Of a stretch of 64,000 bases of DNA, positions 18,539 through 29,100 are shown piece after piece (position 1 is the first letter of the stretch; every line of letters starts with the position of its first letter). The stretch spans positions 1-64,000 of the forward strand of contig JAGRKV010000076.1 of NCBI GenBank assembly GCA_020442165.1. Reading direction: 5' to 3'. Position numbers and translations under genes: made by a program. Below the pieces are notes generated by a model. The model made no database searches. It was not told the origin of the DNA and saw nothing but the letters and a program-made list of their open reading frames with translations. The stretch comes from Hyphomicrobiaceae bacterium (GTDB lineage: Bacteria > Pseudomonadota > Alphaproteobacteria > Rhizobiales > Hyphomicrobiaceae).

Positions 18539-19151
18539 TGCCGCCCCCTTGCGCGCTGACCTCGTGTACTGCAGCAATCCCTTGCCGACATCTGCATATG
18601 GGAAAAGGATGCCCTGGAAGCCCGCCGCTGCTCCCGCTACTCTGGTTTTCTGATCTTTCCTCGTTACCTATCCGGAGTTTGCCGGCTCCGCTTGCCCGAC
18701 AAACTTGAAATTCATGCCGGTGGCACCCGGGGCCTAACCAAGCCGCCCCCGGCTGGACGTTGAGCCATGTGACAGCGTCTTTTCGCCGCCCGCTGCCCGC
18801 AATCTTCACGAAGCAATACACCGCTGCCGCACTACAATATACGAGGCTTTATAAATTCGCGCGCACAGATTGATGTCGAATCCGCAATTTGCAGCGCGCC
18901 GTGAATGCTCAATGTCAGCCGCGCGATCACGGCATCACATCGACCATTGCGTTGGTGCCGATTCACGACAGCGTTCAACTCCGGTCTCAAAAGCCAACAC
19001 TGCTGAAGAGCATATTCCCAGGAACATGAATTTCCCGAGGGAAGAGCGAAAACCACCTGTTGTTTCCCCCGGCTCAAAACTCAGCCCACTAGGCCATTGA
19101 AGCCGTGTGCCGCGCAGCCAAATGCGAGAGTGCGCTCTATCTTTTTTCTGT
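18539..19151. other. Gene-free stretch upstream of merR
   Basis: About 610 bases with only short unsupported frames and no tRNA or hairpin I trust. It holds the merR promoter region and then the second repeat array. Confidence 0.5.
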
Positions 19152-19376
19152 GAGCATATTCTTCGCGCAGAATCGCTGCGCACTTCAGCTAAACATGCTC
19201 GTGTCGCTTTGAGCATGTCCTTCACGCTGAACCGCGACGCACTTCAGCTGAACATGCTCGTGTCGCTTTGAGCATGTCCTTCACGCTGAACCGCGGCACA
19301 CTTCAGCTGAACATGCTCGTGTCGCTTTGAGCATGTCCTTCACGCTGAACCGCGGCACACTTCAGCTGAACATGCT
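19152..19376 (+). repeat. Array of four 49-bp hairpin repeats, 59-bp period
   Basis: Units start at 19152, 19211, 19270 and 19329, spaced 59 bases (49-base element plus a 10-base spacer GTGTCGCTTT). They share the stem arms of the 17659 array (GAGCATG... and ...AACATGCT). The last unit ends directly at the ihfA stop codon. The first unit is more diverged. Confidence 0.93.
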
Positions 19377-19685
19377 TCAGCTGCCCTTGGACAGACCGTC
19401 GTTGATGCGGTCCTTCATGATGTTGCTGGCCCGAAAGACGAGCACGCGCCGTGGAGTAATCGGCACTTCCTGTCCGGTCTTGGGATTGCGTCCAATCCGG
19501 CGCCCCTTCTGGCGGATGCCGAACGAGCCAAATGACGACAGCTTGACGTGCTCGCCCTTCGACAGCGTGTCGGAAATCTCGCTCAACACCAGCTCAACCA
19601 AGTCCTGAGATTCGTTGCGAGGCAACCCCACTTTGCGCACCAGTGCCTCAGCCAGATCCGCGCGCGTCAACGTTTTGCCACTCAT
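19377..19685 (-). CDS. ihfA: Integration host factor alpha subunit
   Basis: IHF is a heterodimeric DNA-bending protein for replication, recombination and transcription. The 102-residue protein has the HU/IHF fold with the DNA-binding arm [17 protein letters not shown] and [11 protein letters not shown], in which RNPKTG and the Pro at its tip are characteristic. Length is standard. Downstream of fabH and upstream of merR, as in many alphaproteobacteria. A repeat array follows its stop without a gap. Confidence 0.95.
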   Translation of the reverse strand: MSGKTLTRADLAEALVRKVGLPRNESQDLVELVLSEISDTLSKGEHVKLSSFGSFGIRQKGRRIGRNPKTGQEVPITPRRVLVFRASNIMKDRINDGLSKGS

Positions 19686-19853
19686 CGCCGTCCGCTCTCT
19701 CCCAAACGCATTTCCTCAGCCCATTGCGGCGCATGGTATCGGCGGAAATGCAGGCGGTCAATCGCGGAAACGCTCAAGCAACTGAAATCTATGGATTAAT
19801 CCAAACGTCGACCAAGGAGGTCCGAGGTGTGGCCGAGGTTGACAGCCAACGGC

Positions 19854-20834
19854 CTACCATCGGGCCAGGACCGCCCCCCAGGTGAAGCCGCCGCCCATCG
19901 CCTCCATCAGCACCAGACTGCCTTCCTTCAGGCGGCGTTCCTCAAAAGCCTGATTGAGCGCAAGCGGAATTGATGCTGCCGAGGTGTTGCCGTGCTTCCC
20001 GAGGGTTACCACGATTTTCTCAGGACCGACATTAAGCTTGCGCGCGATCCCGTCCAGAATGCGCTTGTTGGCCTGATGGGGTACAAACAGGTCGATTTCG
20101 TCAGCTGCATAGCCGGTCGCCACCAGCGTCTCTTCGATCACGCCTGAGATTTTCTGCACGGCGTGACGGAACACTTCCCGCCCGTTCATGCGCAGATGGC
20201 CCGTGGTCTTGGTCGAGCCGGGGCCGCCGTCGACATACAGCAGGTCCTCGAAACGGCCATCGGAACGGATGCGCGAAAACAGGATACCGCGATCCTCCCG
20301 GGTTCCATGGGTTGGCTGCGCTTCGAGCACGACAGCACCCGCACCGTCGCCGAACAGCACGCAGGTTCCGCGATCCGACCAGTCGAGAATGCGAGAGAAG
20401 GTCTCCGCACCAACAACCAGTGCACGCCGGAACTGACCGGTACGCAACAGGCTATCGGCGACAGTCAGCGCATAGACGAAACCGGAACAAACCGCCTGCA
20501 CGTCGAAAGCTGCGCCGCGGTTGATGCCAAGCCCTGCCTGAATGCGCGTGGCGGTGGCGGGAAAGGTCCGGTCGGGCGTTGCCGTTGCACAGATGACCAG
20601 ATCGATGTCGAGTGGATCGATACCCGAGCGCACTAGGGCCTGACGGCAGGCCGCGATGCCGAGGTCGGAGGTCTTCTCCCCCTCTTCGGCGATGTGGCGC
20701 GAATGGATACCTGTGCGCTCGACGATCCAGTCGTCGGTCGTATCGACGATCTTCGCCATGTCGGCGTTCGTCATCACGCGCTTGGGCACATAAGCTCCGA
20801 CGCCGCGGATTACCGATCTGTTGACTGCCACCAC
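19854..20834 (-). CDS. fabH: Beta-ketoacyl-ACP synthase III
   Basis: FabH condenses acetyl-CoA with malonyl-ACP to begin type II fatty acid synthesis. The 326-residue protein carries the Cys-His-Asn triad: C116 (VQAVCSGF), H253 (VPHQANKRI) and N283 ([10 protein letters not shown]). Length and motifs are standard. It lies 160 bases after plsX on the same strand, and ihfA follows; all point to the plsX-fabH-ihfA arrangement. Confidence 0.97.
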   Translation of the reverse strand: MVAVNRSVIRGVGAYVPKRVMTNADMAKIVDTTDDWIVERTGIHSRHIAEEGEKTSDLGIAACRQALVRSGIDPLDIDLVICATATPDRTFPATATRIQAGLGINRGAAFDVQAVCSGFVYALTVADSLLRTGQFRRALVVGAETFSRILDWSDRGTCVLFGDGAGAVVLEAQPTHGTREDRGILFSRIRSDGRFEDLLYVDGGPGSTKTTGHLRMNGREVFRHAVQKISGVIEETLVATGYAADEIDLFVPHQANKRILDGIARKLNVGPEKIVVTLGKHGNTSAASIPLALNQAFEERRLKEGSLVLMEAMGGGFTWGAVLARW

Positions 20835-20994
20835 CGTCGTCTCACTTTCCGGGCGCCTGACCGATGCAGCGCCACGCTAACGCCTTGGCCGGTCAAGACC
20901 CATTCTTCCTTCGTCGCCTGTCCTCACGAGGTGGCGATCTGCACCAGCGCAGCGCCCCTGTGACCAAGCGTCAGCAACCCGAAGCTGCCGGCGT

Positions 20995-22041
20995 TCATGC
21001 CGTTTCACCGTCTTCGCCCGACAGGGCCTCGTGAAACGTATCCAAATCAGCAGCCAAGCGCGGAACGAGGCCGCTTTCGGCCATTTCGTAGCCCAGATCG
21101 ACGGCACTCGCGAAGCCTAGTGCATCGGTGCCGCCGTGGCTTTTGATCGCAATGCCGTTGAGACCAAGGAACGTGCCACCGTTAACACGGCGCGGATCCA
21201 TCTTGTGTTTCAGGACCCTGAACCCGCCACTGGCGAGCAGCGCGCCGAGCTTGGAGGTCCAGGTGCGGCTCATTGCCTCCTTCAGGTACTGCCCGACCTG
21301 CCTGGCTGTACCTTCCGCGGTCTTGAGAGCAATGTTTCCCGCAAAGCCCTCGACGACAACGACGTCTACGACGCCCTGGCCGATCTGGTGGCCTTCGATG
21401 AAGCCCTGATAGGACAGCGGCAGCCCGGCTGCCTTGAGCCATGCATGCGCCTGTTTGACTTCTTCGGCGCCCTTGATCTCCTCGACGCCGACGTTCAGCA
21501 GGCCAACGGAGGGGCGTTCGATATGGAAAAGGGCTCGCGCCATCGCTGCGCCCATCATGGCAAAGTCGCCAAGCTGGCGGGCTGAAGCCCCGATGTTGGC
21601 GCCTACGTCGAGGACGATGCACTCCGACGTCACGGTGGGCCACAGGGCGGCGATTGCAGGCCGCTCAATTCCCGGCATGGGGCGCAAAATCAGCTTGGCC
21701 ATGGCCATCAGCGCGCCGGTATTGCCGGCGGAGACGGCCACATCCGCTTCGCCGTTCTTCACTGCCTCCAGCGCCAGCCACATGCTGGAGCCCTTGCCGC
21801 GCCGCATGGCCTGGCTCGGTTTGTCCTCCATCGCCACGACGATGTCCGTCGGCAGGATGCGGCTGCGTGCCTTGAGGGCGGGATGCTTGGCCAGCTCGGC
21901 TTCGATGTCGGCCGCGCGGCCGGAGATGAGAAAGCTCAGGTTCGGGTGCCGCTCCAGCGATATCGCGGCACCGCCGACCACCACGGACGGGCCGTGATCG
22001 CCGCCCATTCCGTCGAGGGCTATGGTCCGGGGTTGCAGCAT
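20995..22041 (-). CDS. plsX: Phosphate acyltransferase PlsX
   Basis: PlsX makes acyl-phosphate from acyl-ACP for phospholipid synthesis. The 348-residue protein begins [13 protein letters not shown], the family signature, and has [10 protein letters not shown] and [15 protein letters not shown]. It is a peripheral cytosolic protein. The DUF177 gene lies 220 bases upstream on the same strand; the usual rpmF gene is not between them. Confidence 0.96.
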   Translation of the reverse strand: MLQPRTIALDGMGGDHGPSVVVGGAAISLERHPNLSFLISGRAADIEAELAKHPALKARSRILPTDIVVAMEDKPSQAMRRGKGSSMWLALEAVKNGEADVAVSAGNTGALMAMAKLILRPMPGIERPAIAALWPTVTSECIVLDVGANIGASARQLGDFAMMGAAMARALFHIERPSVGLLNVGVEEIKGAEEVKQAHAWLKAAGLPLSYQGFIEGHQIGQGVVDVVVVEGFAGNIALKTAEGTARQVGQYLKEAMSRTWTSKLGALLASGGFRVLKHKMDPRRVNGGTFLGLNGIAIKSHGGTDALGFASAVDLGYEMAESGLVPRLAADLDTFHEALSGEDGETA

Positions 22042-22264
22042 CAGCGCGAATTACCTGTTCTTATTGTTCAGCCAAGAGGAGCGGGCACGGCCCGTCCGCC
22101 TGCGCCACCGCCGGTCCGAACCAGACGAAACGGCCCGGAAGATAGCGTTTTGCAGGTGCTGCACAACCGCTTTCTTTGACATATCGCGAACACGGCGCCT
22201 GCTTGCCTGAAGGTTTGCAAAGCGGATTTGGCGGGGTCGGGAGAGATGCCGGCACTCGTCGACC

Positions 22265-22822
22265 TCACGTCTTATCTCTTAACCTTGAAAGGGCTGCAAA
22301 CGGACTGGGCGTGGAAGACGCATGGTCTCCCGTGCCACGCCAGGAAAACTTAGCACCCTCAGCCCTCGGATATGGATCAAGCGCCGTAGAAAGCTGTTCA
22401 AAAACAATGCGCCCCAATAGGATTTCGCCCTGTTCGATCAACTCGGGCGCGGTGTGCGCCAGCGCCTCGCGTTCGGAAGCTTCGCCGTCCGCAGACTTGG
22501 GGGCGTCTTCAACCGGCCAGAATTCCTCATCCAGCGTTTCACGCACGCTCGCGGGGACAGGCTCCAGCGACACGATGCACGCCTGCTGGACTGCTGCCGT
22601 CAGCTCGCCGGCCAAGCCGTAGCGACCGCGCGGAAGCGGTTTGATGCGATAGGACACATCGAGGGCGTCGATGGAGAGGATTTCGAGCGCTGCCGCGAGC
22701 GCATCGCGTTCTTCTGGGGTAGCCGAGCGCTGAACCTCCAACCCGCGTTCGGGAATATCGATGCAACGATGGACCCAATCTGCCAAAGGCTCGCTGCGAT
22801 CCAACCTGGAGTCCTGCTGCAT
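22265..22822 (-). CDS. DUF177 (YceD-like) protein
   Basis: YceD/DUF177 proteins are small acidic proteins linked to 23S rRNA accumulation. This one has 185 residues, with the typical CIVSLEPVPASVRETLDEEFWP region and ELIEQGEILLGRIVFEQLSTALDPYPR end. In other bacteria rpmF follows it; here plsX follows directly. The start has AGGGAG 6 bases upstream. The upstream neighbour is the CBP3 chaperone gene, with a repeat element between. Confidence 0.88.
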   Translation of the reverse strand: MQQDSRLDRSEPLADWVHRCIDIPERGLEVQRSATPEERDALAAALEILSIDALDVSYRIKPLPRGRYGLAGELTAAVQQACIVSLEPVPASVRETLDEEFWPVEDAPKSADGEASEREALAHTAPELIEQGEILLGRIVFEQLSTALDPYPRAEGAKFSWRGTGDHASSTPSPFAALSRLRDKT

Positions 22823-22901
22823 GCCGCGCTCCCTCGCAAACAGTCATCTGGAGTGCGTTCTTTTCCGATAGTACCGAGAACGCGCTCTATTCCTTTGTTT
22901 T

Positions 22902-22950
22902 GGGCAAGTTTCTCACGCTGAACCGCACCGCACTTCAGCTCAACATGCCC
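22902..22950 (+). repeat. Single 49-bp hairpin repeat
   Basis: One copy of the 49-bp element, with arms GGGCAAGTTT and CAACATGCCC. The inner pairing GCTGAA/TTCAGC is kept, and both ends changed together (GGGC with GCCC), so pairing is preserved. It ends at the CBP3 stop codon. Confidence 0.85.
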
Positions 22951-23570
22951 TAGTGCCCGGCTGACTGGAATATCCGACCCGCCAGAACATTCTCCAGCCG
23001 TTCGGCCGCCAGCAGGTCGCGTTGGCGCAGAGCATAACCACTCAACTCGGCGCAAGCCTTTGCGAGTTGTTCCGGGGCATTGTCCTGCTGCGCCACGAAC
23101 TGCTCGCCTTGTTGCCCCGCCGGACCAGCATGCGCCGTCTGGCTAAGCGCTGCCAAACCCGGTTCCGCCATGAAGCGCGCCAGCGCGGACGCAAGAGCGC
23201 CGCCGCCATCGTTTTCTGAAATTGCCGCGCCATAGGCGGAAGCTCGCTCGTAGAACGCAGCGGCCGCCTTCTTCACCCGCTTTGCCACCACGGTGTCACC
23301 GACGCCAAGCTCGCGCATACAATCGTCCATGTCCGTGCAGAACGCCTCCAGCGTCAGCCGGCTCACGGTCTCCACATTTCCCGTTTCACCACGCAGCCGT
23401 TCCAGCAGCAGAAACAGATGAAGAACCACGATTTCGAAACGGCCGTTCAATGTGTCCGGCAAGCCATAGCCGGCATAGAATACTGGCTGCCTCGCCGCGG
23501 CCACGACCGCGCCATAAAGCTCCTTTGCCTTACGGGCGTTGGCATTACGGGCTCTCAACCATGCGAGCAT
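22950..23570 (-). CDS. Ubiquinol-cytochrome c chaperone (CBP3 family)
   Basis: CBP3-type proteins help assemble cytochrome b of complex III. The 206-residue protein shows the family core: LYGAVVAAARQPVFYAGYGL, NGRFEIVVLHLFLLLERL, CTDMDDCMRELGVGD and KRVKKAAAAFYERASAY. The C-terminal ~60 residues are Ala/Gln-rich and variable. Pairing with a DUF177 gene is common in alphaproteobacteria. The stop codon is at the edge of a hairpin repeat. Confidence 0.92.
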   Translation of the reverse strand: MLAWLRARNANARKAKELYGAVVAAARQPVFYAGYGLPDTLNGRFEIVVLHLFLLLERLRGETGNVETVSRLTLEAFCTDMDDCMRELGVGDTVVAKRVKKAAAAFYERASAYGAAISENDGGGALASALARFMAEPGLAALSQTAHAGPAGQQGEQFVAQQDNAPEQLAKACAELSGYALRQRDLLAAERLENVLAGRIFQSAGH

Positions 23571-23753
23571 AGACCGTTCGTCCTCGGAATTTCGCGCTTA
23601 GTGCCGCAAGCCGTGGCATTTGCGAATGGCGGGGAAGATCCCGTCTAGCGCGTTGCATGTGCTTCTGTCTCGGGCTAATCGCCAATCGCGCACCAGGATG
23701 CAAGTGATTCCCGGCGTCGCCACAGAACGGGCACCTGAGGGAGGGGCCACGCA

Positions 23754-24218
23754 ATGATGTCCAAAAGCTCTTACAGGCAGCGGCTGCTTGCATGTTTTGG
23801 CGCGCTTGCACTGGCCGCACCGCTGGGTGCATGCGGCGAGCAGATCATCAAGCATGGCCATCAGTTCCGTGACAACGACATCCAGCAGATCACGCCGGGC
23901 ATGTCGCAGGAGCAGGTAAAGCTGCAGCTGGGAACACCCGCAACCACCGCGACAATCGACAATGGCCAAGCCTTCTACTACATCGCCTCGACCATGAGCC
24001 AAGCGGCGTTCCTGAAGGAAAAAGAGATCGACCGGAAGGTGCTCGCTGTCTACTTCAACCCGCTTGGCAGCGTGGACCGCGTTGCCCACTACGGCATGAA
24101 GGACGGCAAGGTGTTCGACTACATCTCGCGCCAGACCCCGGCACCTGGCGGCAAGGACGATGGCATCCTGAAGCAGCTGTTCCGCAACCTTGGCACACGG
24201 CAGTTGTTCGGCGAGTGA
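23754..24218 (+). CDS. bamE: Outer membrane assembly lipoprotein BamE (SmpA/OmlA)
   Basis: BamE is a lipoprotein subunit of the BAM machine that inserts outer-membrane beta-barrels. The 154-residue protein has a signal peptide with lipobox LGAC (lipidated C27), then the BamE fold with GMSQEQVKLQLGTPAT and DRKVLAVYFNPLGSVDRV. The C-terminus runs past the domain with a Pro/Gly stretch. It is divergent from the CBP3 gene. Confidence 0.93.
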   Translation: MMSKSSYRQRLLACFGALALAAPLGACGEQIIKHGHQFRDNDIQQITPGMSQEQVKLQLGTPATTATIDNGQAFYYIASTMSQAAFLKEKEIDRKVLAVYFNPLGSVDRVAHYGMKDGKVFDYISRQTPAPGGKDDGILKQLFRNLGTRQLFGE

Positions 24219-24411
24219 CACACTCGCACTCTCTGCAGGTGCATAATATCAAGTAATTTTCCAGGTGGGCTCGCAGCGATTGCCAATGCGTCCACGTGAT
24301 TGCGACGCAAGGCGCACTGGCTGCGCGCATTGGGCTGGTCTGCCTGGGCCAGTTAAGTGCTGCGGAGCCTTGATGCCAGCGCGAACGCTGCCCGCCTCGC
24401 GATGGTTCTTA

Positions 24412-25503
24412 TTACAGGCCCAACAACGATAGCAGACTGCCACCACTGCTTGGTGGCGCCTTGAACTCCGACATGGCGCTGGCGACCTCCATGTAAAGCT
24501 TGGGCACCCAATCGGGCTGGCCCGGCTTGGCAGAGGGAATACCGCGCCGCCTGAGATCCGTCGGAGCAATGACGAGCTCGATGTTCGGCAGGCCGATGCT
24601 CGCAGCCAGGACAAAAAGCTCTTCAGCCGCTTCATCGCCCATCGCCAGACAACCCGCCGACGACTTCTTGCCGTGGATCATGATGTCGCCGCCCAAATCG
24701 CGGCGACCGTCCTTCTTCGCCATGCGGCGATCGAATGTATTGGGGTAATTCACGCGCATCGAAACGTGGTAACGGCTGTTGGGATTGAGAAACGATATGC
24801 GGTAGACGCCCTCCGGCACCTGTTTGTCGCCACGGATGAGCTTGGGACCGGCGCCGCCGCTGGCGGCAAAAATTCGATAGCGATGAACAAACGACCACGG
24901 CCCGCCCTGCGGGCGTGCAAACAACTCCATGGCCTTCTCGTCCTTGATCGCCACGAGTGCTATCTCTGATGGCGGCCAGGCGACTTTGGCGCTCTTGAAC
25001 TTTTCCGCAATTCGCTCTGAGGCCGCCGGAGCGATCTGGGCCAGTCGCGCATCAAGCTCCCTGGTACGTCCACTCATACGGTATTGCGAGGTGGCGGCGG
25101 TGCGGCGCGGGATGACCGATAGCGATGGTGACGACGTGGCCTGGCCTTCCAGCCGAGGAGTTTTGGCAGTGCGCGTTTCGGTCGCCCAGTCCGGCAGGCT
25201 TCCCGTTTCGATCGTGACATCCGGGTTCCACGGCGTAGCGAGTTCAGGAAACAGCAGTGTCACTGCATCGGGCGGCACAAATGCCAAACGGTCTCCGCCG
25301 TCATGTTCCGGCTCAGTCTCGTCGAGAATGCCTGGCAGCAACGCATCATCGGTTTCTTCGATCGGCAAAGCGGCCGTGCGTGGCTCACCGGCCGGCTCGA
25401 CGTTCATTGCTGGAAGGCTATCAATAGCCAGCATGGCCGCGGCGGTCGTCACAGTGGCAACCATGCACACTGCGAATAGAGCCGCCCTTTGGCTCAATTT
25501 CAT
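24412..25503 (-). CDS. L,D-transpeptidase (YkuD domain)
   Basis: These periplasmic enzymes crosslink peptidoglycan or attach proteins to it. The 363-residue protein has an N-terminal membrane/signal segment (LFAVCMVATVTTAAAMLAI) and a long linker. The YkuD domain occupies ~180-335 and holds the active site HGKKSSAGCLAMG, with H277, S281/S282 and catalytic C285. The proteins HVSMRVNYPNTFD and GVYRISFLNPNSRYH motifs mark the family branch with a widened pocket. It stands alone. Confidence 0.92.
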   Translation of the reverse strand: MKLSQRAALFAVCMVATVTTAAAMLAIDSLPAMNVEPAGEPRTAALPIEETDDALLPGILDETEPEHDGGDRLAFVPPDAVTLLFPELATPWNPDVTIETGSLPDWATETRTAKTPRLEGQATSSPSLSVIPRRTAATSQYRMSGRTRELDARLAQIAPAASERIAEKFKSAKVAWPPSEIALVAIKDEKAMELFARPQGGPWSFVHRYRIFAASGGAGPKLIRGDKQVPEGVYRISFLNPNSRYHVSMRVNYPNTFDRRMAKKDGRRDLGGDIMIHGKKSSAGCLAMGDEAAEELFVLAASIGLPNIELVIAPTDLRRRGIPSAKPGQPDWVPKLYMEVASAMSEFKAPPSSGGSLLSLLGL

Positions 25504-25825
25504 GCCCCACCCACTTCAAACCTCAAATCAGGCCGCATCTACAGCCGCGTGCCGCAGAATGTCTGATTCGCGGTTCGGGATCGAATGCTTGGCGCAGAAA
25601 TCAAGCGAATTCATTGGGATATGCGGGAGCAAAAGACGAAATTCCGGCAGATTTAAACCCGATGTTCTCAGTGTCGTGATTTTTGTTCATGTCGTCGTTG
25701 GCGTGGCGCATTAATCCGCCGGCTCAACACGGTGCGGCATGCGCGCAGGACGAAAACGCAACGCCATGGGCGAACATCGCGATTCATGGCGCTATGGCGG
25801 CGGAGCTGGCACTCCGCCGGAGCCC
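25504..25825. other. Gene-free stretch
   Basis: About 320 bases between two minus-strand genes. Short frames are present but have no recognisable content. The L,D-transpeptidase promoter region is probably near 25510-25700. Confidence 0.45.
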
Positions 25826-26107
25826 CTATGCCGTGGACCAGACCTCGAACGTGTCGTAGGCGCCACCACCTTCGCCGAGGATTTCGACACACGACACCAG
25901 AGCATCGCGCGGACCGCGCTCGCATCGTCGTAGCATATCGGCAACCGCATCTGGCAAACCCTGGAATACCGCCTCGACGGCGCCGTCACGGCGGTTGCGC
26001 ACCCACCCCGTTAGGCCGATGTCGCGCGCCGTCGCTGCCGTCCACGCACGATAGCCCACGCCCTGCACGCGCCCCTCGATCCGCACATGCACGACACGAT
26101 AGGTCAT
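25826..26107 (-). CDS. acyP: Acylphosphatase
   Basis: A 93-residue enzyme that hydrolyses carboxyl-phosphate bonds. The active-site Arg is in GRVQGVGYR and the Asn in GWVRNRRDG, both standard. The start at 26107 has AGGAG 7 bases upstream, and it begins only 10 bases after the mfd stop, so the two are co-transcribed. Confidence 0.95.
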   Translation of the reverse strand: MTYRVVHVRIEGRVQGVGYRAWTAATARDIGLTGWVRNRRDGAVEAVFQGLPDAVADMLRRCERGPRDALVSCVEILGEGGGAYDTFEVWSTA

Positions 26108-26117
26108 CGTGCGCTCC

Positions 26118-29100
26118 TCATGCCGCCTTGCGCGGCTTGGCGGCAATGTCGGCGAGCTCGGCGATGAACGCACGCACGCCCTTCAACCGCTTTTCGGGCA
26201 GATCCCAATCGGCCTTGAACACGAGCCGGTGGTCGGGCTGCAGCTTCACCAAGCCGCGTGACGCCTGCATCAACTGCACGAGGCCTTCCGGGTTGGCGAA
26301 GGTGTTCTTGCGGAATGCGACCACGGCCCCCTTCGGACCTGCATCGACTTTCGCCACGCCTGCGGTGCGGCACAGCCCCTTGATCTCCATAACATCGAGC
26401 AGGTGTCTCACTTCCACCGGCATCTCGCCGAAACGATCGACCAGCTCAGCTGCGAAGGAATCGATATCGTCGCGGCTTTCCAGACCCGACAGGCGGCGAT
26501 AAAGACCAAGCCTCAATTGCAGATCGGCGACGTAGGATTCCGGAATGAGAATCGAGGTGCCGAGCGAAATCTCGGGCGTCCACTGTTCGGCCCCTTCGCC
26601 GAGATCACCGCCCTTCATCGCCGCCACGGCTTCTTCCAACATCGACTGATAGAGCTCGAAGCCGACCTCGCGGATGTGGCCCGACTGTTCCTGGCCCAGC
26701 AGGTTGCCGGCGCCGCGAATGTCGAGATCGTGGCTTGCCAGCGAGAAGCCCGCGCCCAGCGTATCGAGAGAATGCAGGACCTTGAGCCGCTTTTCAGCAC
26801 CTTCGGTCAACGTCTGGTTGGCGGGCGTCGTGAAATAGGCATAGGCGCGCGTCTTGGACCGGCCGACGCGCCCGCGCAGCTGATAGAGCTGTGCCAGTCC
26901 GAACATATCGGCGCGATGCACGATCAGCGTGTTGGCATTGGGTACATCGAGGCCTGACTCGACGATGGCGGTCGATAGCAGCACATCGTATTTGCCCTCG
27001 TAGAAGGCCGTCATGACGTCTTCCAATTCCGTCGGCGTCAGCTGGCCGTGGGCGCGCGCGACCTTCAGTTCCGGCACAGATTCGGTCAGGAACTCGGCGA
27101 CATCATCGAGGTCGGCAATGCGCGGGACGACGTAGAACGACTGGCCGCCGCGATAGCGCTCGCGCCGCAATGCCTCGCGGACAATGACGGGATCGAAGGG
27201 CGAGATATAGGTGCGCACGGCGAGACGGTCGACGGGCGGTGTGGTGATGAGCGACAGTTCGCGCACGCCGGTGAGCGCCAATTGCAGAGTGCGCGGGATT
27301 GGCGTCGCCGACAACGTCAGCACATGCACGTCCTCGCGCAGCTTCTTCAGGCGCTCCTTGTGGACGACGCCGAAGTGCTGCTCCTCGTCGATGATGATGA
27401 GCCCAAGGCGCGCGAACTGGATCTGTTTGCCCAATAGGGCGTGCGTGCCGATGACGACATCGATATCACCGCTCTTGAGACCGGCCTTGACGTCTGCCAG
27501 CTCCTTGCCACCGACGAGGCGTGAGGCTTGCGCGATCTTGACGGGCAGCCCACGGAAGCGTTCGGCAAACGTCTTGTAATGCTGACGCGCCAGCAGCGTC
27601 GTCGGCACAACGACGGCAACCTGCAGGCCGTTCAAGGCGGCGACGAAAGCCGCACGCAGCGCAACCTCGGTCTTACCGAAGCCGACGTCGCCGCACACCA
27701 GGCGATCCATGGGCCGGCCTGCGTTCAGATCCTCCAAAACGGAATCGATGCTGGCGGCCTGGTCCTCGGTCTCGTCGTAAGGAAAGCGCGTGACGAACTC
27801 ATCATAGGCGCCTGTCGGCGGGGCGATGGCAGGCGCTTCCTTCAACTGACGGGCGGCTGCAATTTTTATCAGTTCCGCTGCAATCTCGCGCAGCCGCTTC
27901 TTCATGCGGGCCTTGCGCGACTGCCAAGCAACGCCGCCAAGCTTGTCGAGCTGCGCGTTGCCGTCGTCGCTGCCGTAGCGAGACAGCAGCTCGATGTTCT
28001 CCACCGGCAGGAAGAGCTTGTCGCCGCCGTGATAGGTAATTTCGAGGCAATCGTGCGGCGCGCCCAGCGCGGTGATCGTCTTCAATCCGGCAAAGCGGCC
28101 GATGCCGTGATCGGCATGCACGACAAGATCACCAACGCTCAGGCTCGTTGCCTCCGTCAGCACGTCGGCTGCGCGCTTCATGCGGCGGCGGGGACGCACG
28201 AGACGATCGCCCAGAATGTCCTGCTCGGCGACAAGCGCGACTTCGGGCGTCTGGAAGCCCTGCTCGACGCCGACCACCGCCAATGCCGTCACATCGGCCG
28301 GCAACGCCTTCAGCTCGTCGAAGTGCTCGACCTTTCGCATCTCCTTCAAACCATGATCGCCCAGCAGCGACATCAACCGCTCGCGGGCGCCAGGCGTCCA
28401 GGCAGCAACAACAACGCGGCGTCGCTCCGACTGAAGTTTCAGGATATGCGCGACCACCGCATCGAACAGATTGACGTCGCCCGACTGCCGCTCGGGCGCA
28501 AACGAGCGGCCCGTGCGTCCGCCCCAGGCACGCACATGCGCCGCGGCAGGCTCATCGAACGGCGAGAGGCGGAATACCGAATGCCCGCCGAGCGCCGCGC
28601 CCCAGGCCGCACCATCCAGATACATGCGTTCGGGCGGCACTGGCTTATAGGGCGCAGCACCAAATGTCTCGGCCTCGCGGGCTTCAACACGGGCTTCGTA
28701 GTGCTCGGCAATCAGATCGAAGCGCTGACGGATCGCTTCCTCGGCCAAATGATCGAAGCTCACCGTCACGTCAGGCAGATAATCGAGCAACGTCTCCATT
28801 TCATCATGGAAGAGCGGCAGCCAGTGCTCCTGTCCAGGATAGCGATGCCCTGCACTCACCGCCTCATAGAGTGGATCATCGCCAGTGTTGCCGCCGAACA
28901 GTTCGACGTAGCGGCGGCGGAAGAGTGCGACTGCGTCCTCGCCGAAGGCCACTTCCGACATCGGCAGCAGCACCAGCTTCTGCACCGGCTTCAGCGTGCG
29001 TTGCGTTTCGGCATCGAAGGTCTTGATGCTTTCCAGCGTGTCGCCGAAGAAGTCGAGACGAACAGGGTTTGATCGTGCCGGAGGAAAGAGGTCGAGGATA

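Noticed and set aside
27528..29072. 514-codon plus-strand open frame
   Set aside because: It lies wholly antisense to mfd, which is clearly real; the frame is a product of high GC codon use.
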